A DNA stretch of 64,000 bases from an uncultured Dorea sp. Its GTDB lineage: Bacteria > Bacillota > Clostridia > Lachnospirales > Lachnospiraceae. This document shows positions 37,402-47,354 of this stretch, piece by piece. The stretch covers positions 1-64,000 of the forward strand of contig CAJURK010000001.1 in the NCBI GenBank assembly GCA_910588745.1, written 5' to 3'. How positions within the stretch are numbered: position 1 is the stretch's first letter; the number at the start of each line of letters is the position of its first letter. The position numbers and the translations under genes were made by a program. Under the pieces are notes generated by a model that was given only the letters and a program-made list of their open reading frames with translations, was not told where the DNA came from and searched no databases.

Positions 37402-38415
37402 TTATTTTCCTCCAAGCTTTGCTGCGATACAATCTTTTGCACGTCTCCCATAAGACAGCAGAAGCATCGCGCCATACATTTTCCTCTTTAAAAGCACCCA
37501 AAGGATCTTCTCTTTCCCTGCCAGTTCCAACACGTATTTATTAGAATTTATAGTTGCAAATCTGCTATAAGCGTAGCATCTAAACTTTTGTAAATATATT
37601 TTATTCCCTTTATTTAATATAATCTCTCTTGATGGAACAAAATATCCGTTTACAAAAACAAGGTATTCCAATTCATTCTGATACAGTTCAAATAACCCCT
37701 GTTCTTTATAAAATTTCAGTATGCCGTCAAGCATTGCCGTCCTATCTTCAAAGTTTTTCTTAAAATTTGAAGTGTGCATGATCGAGCCTTCGCGCATACG
37801 ATAATAATACAGTACTTCTTTTTTATAAATCACTCTCTCTGAAATTGCAAGAAGCTTCGGTATTGTCCCTAAATCCTCATAATATTTCCCAGTTGGAAAT
37901 TCCAAACCTGACGCGTTCCAGAATTCCCTTCTATATAATTTATTTATCGCAGAACAAGAACACCTGATTATACGCTTTTCTTTTTTCGGTGAAACCGCCT
38001 GGTTCTCACAAATATCTTCGCTAAACCGATCGCTTCTGCTGCTTCCCGGCTCTACTGTCGCATAATCAAATATTACAATATCTGCTCTGGTCTTTTCTGC
38101 TGCGCATACTGTTTTTTCCACTAACTCACGATGCAGATAATCATCACTGTCTACAAACAAAAGATACTCTCCACTCGCCTTTCTGACCCCCGCGTTCCGG
38201 GCATCGCCTAACCCGCCATTTTTCTTATGTATGACTACAATACGATTATCATCTCTGGCATACCGTTCGCACATCTCTCCGCACCGATCCGGCGAACCGT
38301 CGTCTACAAGTATTATTTCAAGATTTTCATAACTCTGATTACGAATGCTTGACACACACTCCTCCAAATACTGCTCTACATTATAAACGGGTACAATAAT
38401 GCTTACCAAAGACAT
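37402..38415 (-). CDS. Family 2 glycosyltransferase (tandem copy a)
   Basis: 337 residues: LVSIIVPVYNVEQYLEEC, LVDDGSPDRCGEMC, NGGLGDARN, FVDSDDYLH. The C-terminal half keeps the SREIIL and FPTGKYYEDLGT segments found in the neighbour at 36408. The GKYYEDLGT block is common in clostridial capsule transferases. GGAGAACGG precedes the ATG. Sugar specificity is unknown, but divergence between the copies suggests different acceptors. Confidence 0.87.
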   Translation of the reverse strand: MSLVSIIVPVYNVEQYLEECVSSIRNQSYENLEIILVDDGSPDRCGEMCERYARDDNRIVVIHKKNGGLGDARNAGVRKASGEYLLFVDSDDYLHRELVEKTVCAAEKTRADIVIFDYATVEPGSSRSDRFSEDICENQAVSPKKEKRIIRCSCSAINKLYRREFWNASGLEFPTGKYYEDLGTIPKLLAISERVIYKKEVLYYYRMREGSIMHTSNFKKNFEDRTAMLDGILKFYKEQGLFELYQNELEYLVFVNGYFVPSREIILNKGNKIYLQKFRCYAYSRFATINSNKYVLELAGKEKILWVLLKRKMYGAMLLLSYGRRAKDCIAAKLGGK

Positions 38416-38429
38416 TCCGTTCTCCTTTA

Positions 38430-39527
38430 TTAAATCATATTTTTAAGCTGCTCTTTCTGATTATCCAAATCATATTTATCCGCAATATCAAGGCAAATTG
38501 CTTTGCCTCTCTGCCACTGTCCTTTTAAAATAAAATCCGCCCATCTTTCCGCGCCGCCTTTTATAGAAAGAAAATAGCATCTTTTTGTAATTCTAGCCTC
38601 TCTTGTAATCGTACTGCTCATTACGCAAGGAAGGCCGCAGCACTGCGCTTCCACTCCAACAATAGGCAGCCCTTCAAAATTAGACGGCAGTAAAAATAAA
38701 TCCATCGCCTGAAATATCCTGTCAACGTCCTCTCTCCATCCAAGAAACTGTACAGAACGTTCCATCCCTTTCTTTTTTACACTCTCTTTAACGTCTTCAA
38801 ATCGAATTCCTTTTCCGACAAGCAACAGTTCAGCATCCGGATTTCTTTTTAAAACTTCCTCAAACACATTTAAAATAAATGCATGGTTTTTCTGATAACA
38901 AAAATTCCCCACATGGCCAATTACAAACTTGCGTTCTACGCCAAGCTCCGACCGCACTTCTTTTCTAATCTTTTCGTTATATTGAAATTTTTCTCGGTTT
39001 ACAGCGTTATACACTACTTCAAACCTTTTCGACTCTACGATTTTCTTCGGAAAAAGCCACCTACCGGCTTTCTCCGAACAGCCATAAAAATCCGTAACAT
39101 ATCTCCACAAAAACAACCGGCAAATCTTATGAATCAGATTGTATGCCGCCCTTCTTATTGCACTTTCACAGTCATTTCCGCCGGCATGGCTGTGAACCAT
39201 TCTTTTTCGTATTTTCTCATGCTTTGCAGCAATCACAGAAACACAATCGATAGCTGTTGATATATTAAAATAAACTGCGTCATATCTTCCTTCCCGCAAG
39301 AGCTTTCTTATCTGTGCATATTGCTTCAGTGGATGTTTTAAATTTGCCACCGCAAATAATTCAGAATGATAACTTTGAAGTTCTCTTTTTAATTCCTCAT
39401 TTATTTCGTTTGTCAGAAAATCAATCTGTGTATTTTCATCCGACGCTATCTCAAGAAAATTCAATAAATACTTATCAATTCCCCCTGCCCGGCCATCCAT
39501 TAAAAAACCGGTTAATATTCTTTTCAT
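38430..39527 (-). CDS. Family 4 glycosyltransferase (GT-B, EpsF-like)
   Basis: 365 residues. The N-terminal acceptor domain includes MDGRAGGIDKYLLNF and MVHSHAGG. The C-terminal donor domain has GHVGNFCYQKNH, LLLVGKG, VQFLGWREDV and the ExxxxG-type LPSNFEGLPIVGVEAQ (about residue 285). A retaining transferase acting in the cytoplasm. The stop of the polymerase gene is one base upstream of its start. Confidence 0.87.
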   Translation of the reverse strand: MKRILTGFLMDGRAGGIDKYLLNFLEIASDENTQIDFLTNEINEELKRELQSYHSELFAVANLKHPLKQYAQIRKLLREGRYDAVYFNISTAIDCVSVIAAKHEKIRKRMVHSHAGGNDCESAIRRAAYNLIHKICRLFLWRYVTDFYGCSEKAGRWLFPKKIVESKRFEVVYNAVNREKFQYNEKIRKEVRSELGVERKFVIGHVGNFCYQKNHAFILNVFEEVLKRNPDAELLLVGKGIRFEDVKESVKKKGMERSVQFLGWREDVDRIFQAMDLFLLPSNFEGLPIVGVEAQCCGLPCVMSSTITREARITKRCYFLSIKGGAERWADFILKGQWQRGKAICLDIADKYDLDNQKEQLKNMI

Positions 39528-39528
39528 C

Positions 39529-40947
39529 CTACTTGCTGCCCTTTCTTATTTCATATGCATATCGAACCATATATCCTGAGAATCCCCATAGTACAAAACT
39601 TCCTGGCGATAATGTATACGTACCCTCCAAAAGAAACATCATAGATACAACAACTGCTGCAACCGAGGCCAGCATACTGCTTAGATACCAATATTTTTCA
39701 TCTGTACCTTTATATATTGGCACAATCACATACCAAGCCATATAACAGCTAAGAATTAATAATATGACAAAACCAGCCGCGCCCTGATATACCAGTGTAT
39801 TCATAAAAGCATTATGCATACTGGAATATTCTCCCACATTATTATTAACTGCATATGTGTTCGGAGTATGCTCTTTTGCATAGGGAATAAACGTAGAATA
39901 TCCGACCCCATATATAGGACTTGTTTTCCACACTTCTACTGCGCTTCCCCATAATTCAAATCGTCCGTTACTAACATCTTCTTCCAAATCTTGTTTTCTG
40001 CCAAGTTCCCTCCTGATCTGGTCTTTTTTCTCTTCATTTTGTTCATTTGTTTTCTTTTGCTCTTTTTTTACATCTATCTTGGTAAAAGACGGAGCCAGGA
40101 CTTCATTATATCCTTTTTTTATGATGCGTACCCCCGCCAAAGTTCCTCCCCCGAGCGCTATAATTGTACATAAAACCACACCATACCTAAACAGCGTGCT
40201 TTTGTTTGAAAGTATCTTGTTCGAAACAAAAAAAACAAAAACTGTCAGACCAATGAACAATGCTAATTCGCCCGTTCTAGAATCTGAAAAGACCACGTAC
40301 AAATAATTCAAAACGATACACAATATATATAATAATTTATAGATTCCCTGCCTCTTGATTACAAACGTAATCGATATTAAAATTGATATTACAGAAAAAA
40401 CCGCTCCATAATTCGGATCTGTGTATACCCCCCATAATCTGCCCCATGTAAACCCTGAAATTAAAAACTCTCCTTCTGCCGTCTCAAAAAATTCTGAATA
40501 AGAAGTTAGAAGCATTCCTAAACTAACGCACGAAGCGACTGCACTGTACCCCATCATAATATGCGCTGCAAGCTTAAATTCTTTCATATAACTTTCCATA
40601 CTTCTCTCTATATCGCAAACATACAATGCAAAAAACTGAATGCCAGTCCATATCACCCACTTTCCGTTTTCTATCATTCCATAATCCCGGTTCATCACCG
40701 TGGAAACGACAAAGCTTACACAAAATAAAACCATCAAAATTACACAAGGCATTTTTATAAATTTTTTATATGCAAACAAGCGAAGCATAATGAGAAACAT
40801 TCCCAGCATAAGAGTTAGCTTCACAAACACTGGCTGTACAAAAGAATTATATAAATAGGAATTGAATGTACATAATACTAAAATTATATAACAAATTTTG
40901 AATATCAACTCTAACCTTTTTTCGTATTGTAATAATATGTTTCTCAT
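39529..40947 (-). CDS. O-antigen ligase/Wzy-type polymerase
   Basis: 472 residues from the internal ATG with an AGATAGGAGAA site; it lies five bases after the gene upstream. About 11 membrane helices, with the Wzy_C region in the middle: GVYTDPNYGAVFS, DSRTGELALF, then a highly charged loop (about 280-325, rich in Lys and Glu) and GVGYSTFIPYA...HNAFMN. The large outer loop with Arg and His is typical of polymerases. It is the only recognisable Wzy in the window, while two flippases are present. Confidence 0.82.
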   Translation of the reverse strand: MRNILLQYEKRLELIFKICYIILVLCTFNSYLYNSFVQPVFVKLTLMLGMFLIMLRLFAYKKFIKMPCVILMVLFCVSFVVSTVMNRDYGMIENGKWVIWTGIQFFALYVCDIERSMESYMKEFKLAAHIMMGYSAVASCVSLGMLLTSYSEFFETAEGEFLISGFTWGRLWGVYTDPNYGAVFSVISILISITFVIKRQGIYKLLYILCIVLNYLYVVFSDSRTGELALFIGLTVFVFFVSNKILSNKSTLFRYGVVLCTIIALGGGTLAGVRIIKKGYNEVLAPSFTKIDVKKEQKKTNEQNEEKKDQIRRELGRKQDLEEDVSNGRFELWGSAVEVWKTSPIYGVGYSTFIPYAKEHTPNTYAVNNNVGEYSSMHNAFMNTLVYQGAAGFVILLILSCYMAWYVIVPIYKGTDEKYWYLSSMLASVAAVVVSMMFLLEGTYTLSPGSFVLWGFSGYMVRYAYEIRKGSK

Positions 40948-40952
40948 TTCTC

Positions 40953-42038
40953 CTATCTCCCCGATTTCGCTTTCGAGTAAATCATTGGCAATCCTTTTCT
41001 TACCACATAGATCCCCCTGCCCATTAACAAACACAACCATACTTTCTTTCTTTGAAGTATCTTAAGCGCCGCTGCTAACATTTTGCTATCTTCCGCCTTT
41101 GCCTCCGGTATCAACTCTTGAAATAACTTCTGTTCAAAAAGCCTCCGGCACCAGTGAACTCTATGAATCGTCTTCATTCCTGAGCGCTTATCGCAATTTC
41201 GTTCTAATGCCGAGAGAATATACCTGCCGTACAAACTTCCCAGAATCCCTTTTACCTCTTCTGTATAAAGCCCCCAGTAAATATGCTGTCTAGATAGCAA
41301 TTCAATTCTCTTCTTATGCACCGCAAAATATTCCGGCACATATTTATTCGTAAGATTCGCATCCAAACGTTTCGCATAATGATATGGCGTAATCCCAAGG
41401 ATGTTCAATTTTTCTATATTTGTAAAAAACTGTACGTTGAATACGATATCTTCAATCAGTTTCACATTTTGATACCGAAATTTATTTTTTTTCAAATATT
41501 GTATATCATAAATTTTATTCCAGGCATAGCCGTACAGTGTTTGACGTTCTAAATAAATAACCGCCTTTCTTAACTCCTCCTGATTCGTATATATCTTTTC
41601 CTGAGGGCAAACCGGATGCACATACTGTAAATCCCCCTTTTTATTGTAATACTCTTCAACTAGGCCAAACAATACAACTTCCGCCTGATTTTTCTCAAGA
41701 GAATCTTTTACCCGTCTAAGTACGTCTGAATCTACATAATCGTCCGGATCCATAAACCAGATATATTCTCCTTCTGCCTCTTCGATTCCGGTATTCCGCG
41801 CAGCGCTTAACCCCCGATTATTTTCATGATGTACGACCCTAATACGATTATCTTTTTCCGCCGCTTTTTCTGCAATTTTCGCGCTGCGATCCGAAGTACA
41901 ATCATCAACTATAATGAGTTCCCAGACAGTATATGTCTGTTTTTGAATACTTTCTATTGCCTTGGCAATATATTTCTCCACGCAGTATGTCGGCATTACA
42001 ATACTAAAATATGGTTTTTCTTCCTTTAGCTTCTCCAT
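40953..42038 (-). CDS. Family 2 glycosyltransferase
   Basis: 361 residues starting at the internal Met (MEKLKEEKPYFSIVMPTY), with GAGGG seven bases upstream; the ORF start at 42077 overlaps the preceding gene. Motifs: VDDCTSDRS, NNRGLSAARNTG, FMDPDDYVD. It lies at the boundary where the base composition becomes AT-rich. Likely adds the second or third sugar of the repeat. Confidence 0.85.
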   Translation of the reverse strand: MEKLKEEKPYFSIVMPTYCVEKYIAKAIESIQKQTYTVWELIIVDDCTSDRSAKIAEKAAEKDNRIRVVHHENNRGLSAARNTGIEEAEGEYIWFMDPDDYVDSDVLRRVKDSLEKNQAEVVLFGLVEEYYNKKGDLQYVHPVCPQEKIYTNQEELRKAVIYLERQTLYGYAWNKIYDIQYLKKNKFRYQNVKLIEDIVFNVQFFTNIEKLNILGITPYHYAKRLDANLTNKYVPEYFAVHKKRIELLSRQHIYWGLYTEEVKGILGSLYGRYILSALERNCDKRSGMKTIHRVHWCRRLFEQKLFQELIPEAKAEDSKMLAAALKILQRKKVWLCLLMGRGIYVVRKGLPMIYSKAKSGR

Positions 42039-42079
42039 TGAACTATCCCTCGCACATGCTTTTCTTTGACGGTACAATT

Positions 42080-43327
42080 TTATTCCCCGTCCACCAACTT
42101 CGCAATCAGCCGTTCTATCTTCTTATACGCCTCCGGCCGGTCAAATTCCGCCTCCGCGACAGCCCTTGCCCTTCTTCCCATTTCCAGTCTCCGCCCTTCG
42201 TTTTGCTTCAGCTTTAGAATTGCTTCCGCCAGGACGCCCGCGTCCTCCGGCATAATATTAATTCCAAATCCATCCTGCTTTACCTTCCTGCGGAACTCCC
42301 GGCTCATACAGGTATTGATCATCGGTTTCCCCGCGGCCAGATAATCCCCAATCTTGGTAACGATACTCTGCGGCGCTTTTTTGACAAATGAGTTAACCAG
42401 GATGTCGGACTGTTTCAAATAAGCCGCCATTTCCTCATAGGGCGCATATCCCGTAAATTCTACGTTCCGTATCTGTCTGCTGTCTGCAAGCGCCTCTAAT
42501 TCTTCTTTCAGCGGGCCGTCTCCAAGGATTTTAATCTTGATCTCTTCGTGTCCCTCTTCGGCAAGCTTTTCTCCCGCAAGGATCATTGTCCGGATATCGT
42601 AGCTGGTGCCGATGGTTCCCGCGTAAGTTACCCAGAATTCCCCTTCCGGTTTTGCCGTCTCTGCCATATGTTCCTCTGCGCCCCGGTCAAATTCCGCAAT
42701 CTCATTTCCAACGTACACCGTTTCTTTCGGAATATCCCGTCTCTGATTCTTTGACGGTCTGTCCCGGTACTCATCCGAGGTTCCTACGACTCCCGATACC
42801 AGGGAATATACCTTCTCGGCGTCCCTTTTCAGCGGATAGAACGCTGCGTCGCTGACAACAGGAATATCCAACACCATACGCATTGCTTCCGGCCACAGAT
42901 CATTTACATCCGCCACAAAAGGAATCCCTTTCTTTTTCGCATATTCAGCGGCGGCAAGCGCCACGTCGTTGGGAGGAATCTCCGCATAGATCAAGTCGTA
43001 ATCCCTGCCGTCCAAGGAGCCTTTTTCCAACATTTTTTTCAGGTTTTTCGCGGCAATCTTATGGCTCAGCACACGCAAAGGATCAATATTTTTCCGATAT
43101 CCGGGTTCATAAATAAATCTTAATTTGTATGGGTAGACTCCGGCGGCCACATCCTTTTTGATCCGCCTTAAATCCCGCTGGGCTTTTTCCCAGTGCTGGA
43201 ACGTTGTTGTAATCAGATCTACCTGATATCCCATTCCCGTCAAAAATTCTGCCAGATATCCAAATCTTGTATACCCTTTTTCGTCTTTTAACCGAACTCC
43301 CATCGTAAGAATCGCTATTTTTTTCAC
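42080..43327 (-). CDS. Family 4 glycosyltransferase (GT-B)
   Basis: 415 residues. VDLITTTFQHW and LIYAEIPPNDVALAAAEYAKKKG are acceptor-domain segments. The donor domain has TYAGTIGTSYD, KILGDGPLKEELEAL, VEFTGYAPYEEMAAYLKQSDILVNSF and a late AGKPMINTC. GC content is clearly higher than in the genes further downstream. It overlaps the sugar transferase gene by four bases (ATGA), so it probably adds the second sugar after the initiating enzyme. Confidence 0.87.
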   Translation of the reverse strand: MKKIAILTMGVRLKDEKGYTRFGYLAEFLTGMGYQVDLITTTFQHWEKAQRDLRRIKKDVAAGVYPYKLRFIYEPGYRKNIDPLRVLSHKIAAKNLKKMLEKGSLDGRDYDLIYAEIPPNDVALAAAEYAKKKGIPFVADVNDLWPEAMRMVLDIPVVSDAAFYPLKRDAEKVYSLVSGVVGTSDEYRDRPSKNQRRDIPKETVYVGNEIAEFDRGAEEHMAETAKPEGEFWVTYAGTIGTSYDIRTMILAGEKLAEEGHEEIKIKILGDGPLKEELEALADSRQIRNVEFTGYAPYEEMAAYLKQSDILVNSFVKKAPQSIVTKIGDYLAAGKPMINTCMSREFRRKVKQDGFGINIMPEDAGVLAEAILKLKQNEGRRLEMGRRARAVAEAEFDRPEAYKKIERLIAKLVDGE

Positions 43328-44019
43328 TTTACTACCTCCAGCACGGTCTTTATCATAATCGCTATATCGCCGGGTATCCCGGCCTTTTTCAGAGATTTCA
43401 GATTATATCGCATCTTTTGGGGAAGGATGTGCTTCACATACGCTTCTTCTTCTGAGACTCCCTCAGCAATATAATGCGCCATCAGTTCGTCTTCTTCTTT
43501 GAACGCAATGCTCGCTTCAGACGTTACTCCCGCAGGTAAAAGAAGGGTTGCCCGCATTGATTCCGTATAACGTTCCACATACTTCTCCACTTCCGGCCTG
43601 GTACCCACAAAGGACATGTCCCCCGCCATAATATTAAAAAGCTGCGGAAGCTCGTCCAGTCTGCATTTGCGAAGTTTTCGTCCCACCATGGTAATCCGGC
43701 TGTCATTCTTTCCGGTAATCAGCGAGCCTTTCTTATCTGCGTCCGTTACCATTGTACGGAATTTGAATATCCGAAATTTTTTTCCATAAGCAGTAATTCT
43801 TTCCTGACGATAAAAAACCGGCCCCTTATCCTCCGCCCGGATCGCCCAGGCAATACCAAGCATTACAGGAAATAAAAGAACCGTCAGTATAAAAGAAACA
43901 AGCATATCCATCAAGCGTTTTCCTGCAAGAGCTTTTTTCTTTCTATTCAAAATATCGTAGTATGGCCTTACCGCGTCTGTCTGCATATTTTCCGGCAATT
44001 CCTCCCACTTTTTCAACAT
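43324..44019 (-). CDS. Initiating phosphoglycosyltransferase (bacterial sugar transferase, PglC/WcaJ-like)
   Basis: 231 residues with one membrane-inserted helix (MDMLVSFILTVLLFPVMLG, about 37-58) and the monotopic transferase core: FYRQERI, FKFRTMVTDAD, RKCRLDELPQLFNI and MSFVGTRPE (the catalytic Asp-Glu pair is in LDELPQ). It moves a sugar phosphate onto undecaprenyl phosphate to start the repeat unit. Upstream dehydratase and aminotransferase genes suggest its substrate is a UDP-4-amino or diacetamido sugar, as for PglC. Confidence 0.9.
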   Translation of the reverse strand: MLKKWEELPENMQTDAVRPYYDILNRKKKALAGKRLMDMLVSFILTVLLFPVMLGIAWAIRAEDKGPVFYRQERITAYGKKFRIFKFRTMVTDADKKGSLITGKNDSRITMVGRKLRKCRLDELPQLFNIMAGDMSFVGTRPEVEKYVERYTESMRATLLLPAGVTSEASIAFKEEDELMAHYIAEGVSEEEAYVKHILPQKMRYNLKSLKKAGIPGDIAIMIKTVLEVVK

Positions 44020-44111
44020 ATATCCTCCTTATTTCCGCCCTTTCACTTTCCGCCGCCAACTACTCGGCGTAAGAAAAGAGAAGGGGCGTCCTATATCTTA
44101 CATTCAACCAT

Positions 44112-45323
44112 TCATCTAATACAAGAAAGAAATGTATCAATCACATACTCCTGCTGCTCATCCGTCAGGCACGTGTGGAGCGGCAGTGTAATTTCATTTT
44201 CAAACTGCGCGTAAGCATTGGGATACTGATGAATGTCAAATCCCATATTCCGGTAGGCCGACAAAAGCGGCAGCGGTTTATAATGTACGTTCGCGGCAAT
44301 TCCCTGTTCTGCCATCCGGGTAATGATCCGGTTACACTCTTCCCTGCTCTTTCCTGGAAGACGCGTCAAATACAAATGTCCGCTGGAATCCGAGCCGTTT
44401 CCAAAATGGTTCAGCGCCTGCACCGGGAATCCCTTCCAGGCGGCGTCATACCGTTCGATCAAGCTTTTTCTTCTTTCCAGAACAGCGTCGTACCGCTTAA
44501 GCTGAACCAATCCAAGAGCGGCCTGGATATCCGTCATGTTGCATTTATACAGGGGCGCTACAATATCGTACTCCCACGCTCCCGCCTGTGTTTTTGCCAG
44601 AGCGTCTTTTGACTGTCCGTGCAGTGAGAGAAGCATATATTCCCGGTATAGTTCTTCGCTGTCTATCCCCGCCCGGGTTACCGCTCCCGACCAGGTTACC
44701 GCTCCGCCTTCCGCGGTCGTCAAATTCTTTACCGCATGGAATGAAAAGCATGTAAAATCTGCAAGTTCTCCGCACATTTTCCCGTCTCTTGCCGCTCCGA
44801 AAGCATGGGCGCTGTCCGCAAGAACCAACAGCCTTCCCAGCGCTTTCTGCCGTTCGTTTGCCGGACGGAACATATGCTTCTTTTCCTCTGCAATCTGAAA
44901 AATCCGCTCGTATCCGCAGTACACGATTCCCGCCAGATCCAGGCATATAATCGCTTTGGTTCTCTCTGTTACCGCCTCCGCCGCCTTTTCCGGATCCATC
45001 TCAAAGCTTCCCGGTATCGTATCAACCAATACCGGCCTCGCTCCCACATGGCAGATCACGCTGCATGTTGCCGTATAGGTATAAGCCGTAGTAATCACCT
45101 CGTCCCCAGGTCCGATCCCCATCACGCGAAGGGTCATTTCCATACACGCCGTAGCGGAACCAAGGCAGGCAGCGCGTTCAGTGCGGCAGCGCTCCGCTAT
45201 CCGGCGTTCAAATTCTTTTGTCCGCGGGCCGGTCGTAATCCAGCCGCTTCTAAGAGTGTCTGCAACCTCCTGAATTTCCTCCTCTGTTATATCCGGCGGG
45301 GAAAACGCTACTTTCATTTCCAT
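44112..45323 (-). CDS. DegT/DnrJ/EryC1 aminotransferase (PglE-like)
   Basis: 403 residues from the ATG with AGGAAGG just upstream (the ORF start at 45338 adds five residues). GWITTGPRTKEFE, DEVITTAYTYTATC, and the PLP motif ADSAHAFGAARDGKMCG followed by CFSFHAVKNLTTAEGGA with the Schiff-base Lys. It probably aminates the 4-keto product of the membrane dehydratase encoded directly upstream (gap of 22 bases), feeding the initiating transferase. Confidence 0.85.
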   Translation of the reverse strand: MEMKVAFSPPDITEEEIQEVADTLRSGWITTGPRTKEFERRIAERCRTERAACLGSATACMEMTLRVMGIGPGDEVITTAYTYTATCSVICHVGARPVLVDTIPGSFEMDPEKAAEAVTERTKAIICLDLAGIVYCGYERIFQIAEEKKHMFRPANERQKALGRLLVLADSAHAFGAARDGKMCGELADFTCFSFHAVKNLTTAEGGAVTWSGAVTRAGIDSEELYREYMLLSLHGQSKDALAKTQAGAWEYDIVAPLYKCNMTDIQAALGLVQLKRYDAVLERRKSLIERYDAAWKGFPVQALNHFGNGSDSSGHLYLTRLPGKSREECNRIITRMAEQGIAANVHYKPLPLLSAYRNMGFDIHQYPNAYAQFENEITLPLHTCLTDEQQEYVIDTFLSCIR

Positions 45324-45345
45324 ATTCCTTCCTCCCACATAAACC

Positions 45346-47331
45346 TTACTGGCTAATTCCTATTTCCGCGTCGGCAATACTCCGTTCCAGAAACGCACTG
45401 GGCAGTTCCGATCTGGTATCCGGAAAATCGTCGCACCAGCTTTCCCTGATCTTTCTGTCCCGTTCAATTTCCACTTCCCGCAGATTATAGGTAGGCACAA
45501 TTTTATTAACGATCATTTTCATATCTTCTGTCTCGGCATAGGCGGCCTTATATAGCTTTTCCAGTTCTTTTAAAAATTCATCCTCGTCGAACGCAATCGG
45601 CTTTCCGATGTGAATCAATTCATTTTCCGTACTCTGAAGGCCTTCCTCGTTCATCAGCAATTCCTCGTACAGCTTCTCTCCAGGCCGCAGCCCGGTATAC
45701 TTAATTTCAATATCCTTTCCCGGCGTATATCCTGACAGTTCGATCAGGTTCTTTGCCAAATCCAGTATCTTAACCGGCTGTCCCATATCAAGAACAAAGA
45801 TTTCCCCGCCCTTTGCGCTGGCTCCCGCCTGCAATACCAGGGAAACCGCTTCCGGAATCGTCATAAAATAACGGATGATATCCGGGTGGGTCACCAAGAC
45901 GGGGCCTCCCGACTCAATCTGTTTGCGGAACAGCGGTATTACGCTTCCGTTGCTGCCAAGCACGTTCCCAAAACGCACGGCCACATACTCTGTCTTGGAA
46001 TGATTTGCGAAAGTCTGGATTACCATCTCGCAGATCCGTTTCGACGCGCCCATGATATTCGTAGGGTTAACCGCTTTATCCGTAGAAATCAGCACAAACT
46101 TTTTCACGCCGAATCTGTCCGCCGCTAAAGCCACTTTATAAGTTCCGAATACATTATTCTTGATCGCCTCATTGGGACTGTCTTCCATTAACGGCACATG
46201 CTTATGGGCGGCCGCATGATAGACAATATCCGGACGATATTTGGCAAAGACATGGTTCAGCTTCCGTCCGTTCCGCACAGAACCGATCAATACCACCAAG
46301 TTCAAATTTGGAAATTTCGACTTTAGTTCCTGCTGTATATCATACGCATTGTTCTCATAAATATCAAAAATAATCAACTGGCGCACGCCGTTTGCCGCAA
46401 TCTGTCGGCAGAGTTCGCTTCCGATACTTCCGCCCCCTCCGGTCACAAGTACCACCTTGTCCGAAACGTAACGTCCAATCTTTTCTGTAATAATTTCAAT
46501 CGGTTCGCGCCCGAGAAGGTCTTCAATCTCTACATGACGCATTCTGGATACCGCGGCTTCTCCGTTTACAAACTGATATATGCCCGGCAAAACTTTCAGT
46601 TCGCAGTTCGGCACCTCCTGGCAGATCCTGCAGATATCCTGCTGCTCTTTCCTGCCTGCGCTTGGAATTGCTACAATGATCTCTGTGATACCGTATCTAT
46701 ACGCATTTCTTACGATCGTTTCTCTTCCGCCCACCACTTTTACACCATGGATATAGGTGCCGTGTTTGCGGGGATTGTCGTCAATAATACAGCAAATCTT
46801 TGCATCCAGAGCCAAACTCAGCTCCAGCTCCTTCATAACCACATTGCAGGCTTCTCCCGCTCCGATAATCATCGTATGGCGCATATGCCCGCCGTGTGCG
46901 TTCGCCCGGTACAAAAGCCTGATCAAACGATAAGAAAATCTGCTGAAACAGGTCAGAAGAAACAACGACGCCGGGTAAAGAATAAAGTAGCTTCTGTAGA
47001 TCGGCCTGTAAGTCAGGTAGAACGCCATCATGTTAAATAACACGCTTAGCATGCAAGCTCCCATAATATATACCAGTTCCTTAATGCTGGCAAAACGCCA
47101 CAGGCTGTTATACAACCGAAATAAGGCAAATATCACTACGGTAATCACTGTATTCACCAGTACCAGTTCCCGTATCGACTCTGCATACTCCGGCGGTATT
47201 TCTGTAAAATTCATATTAAATCTGAGCCACAGCGCCATAAAAGAACTGCAGTTAATAAATATAACGTCCAAAAGAACCAAAAAGATTCTGCCTGCAAAGG
47301 ATAAATCCCACTTTTGTATCCATTCTTTCAT
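45346..47331 (-). CDS. Membrane-bound NDP-sugar 4,6-dehydratase (PglF/WbpM/CapD-like)
   Basis: 661 residues. Four N-terminal membrane helices (about 12-125) and a CoA-binding-like Rossmann domain (MIIGAGEACNVVMKE, about 150-265) precede the dehydratase domain, with VTGGGGSIGSELCRQIA (about 295) and STDKAVNPTNIMGASKR, in which Met replaces the usual catalytic Tyr. The expected reaction is UDP-GlcNAc to the 4-keto-6-deoxy sugar. In Gram-positive capsule loci this gene usually heads the operon after LCP and regulator genes, as here. Confidence 0.9.
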   Translation of the reverse strand: MKEWIQKWDLSFAGRIFLVLLDVIFINCSSFMALWLRFNMNFTEIPPEYAESIRELVLVNTVITVVIFALFRLYNSLWRFASIKELVYIMGACMLSVLFNMMAFYLTYRPIYRSYFILYPASLFLLTCFSRFSYRLIRLLYRANAHGGHMRHTMIIGAGEACNVVMKELELSLALDAKICCIIDDNPRKHGTYIHGVKVVGGRETIVRNAYRYGITEIIVAIPSAGRKEQQDICRICQEVPNCELKVLPGIYQFVNGEAAVSRMRHVEIEDLLGREPIEIITEKIGRYVSDKVVLVTGGGGSIGSELCRQIAANGVRQLIIFDIYENNAYDIQQELKSKFPNLNLVVLIGSVRNGRKLNHVFAKYRPDIVYHAAAHKHVPLMEDSPNEAIKNNVFGTYKVALAADRFGVKKFVLISTDKAVNPTNIMGASKRICEMVIQTFANHSKTEYVAVRFGNVLGSNGSVIPLFRKQIESGGPVLVTHPDIIRYFMTIPEAVSLVLQAGASAKGGEIFVLDMGQPVKILDLAKNLIELSGYTPGKDIEIKYTGLRPGEKLYEELLMNEEGLQSTENELIHIGKPIAFDEDEFLKELEKLYKAAYAETEDMKMIVNKIVPTYNLREVEIERDRKIRESWCDDFPDTRSELPSAFLERSIADAEIGISQ

Positions 47332-47354
47332 TCTTCATGCCCTCTGTATGTCTT

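Noticed and set aside
37401..37475. Upstream extension of the glycosyltransferase at 36408
   Set aside because: It would overlap the preceding gene out of frame; the internal ATG has GGAGG and restores the family N-terminus.
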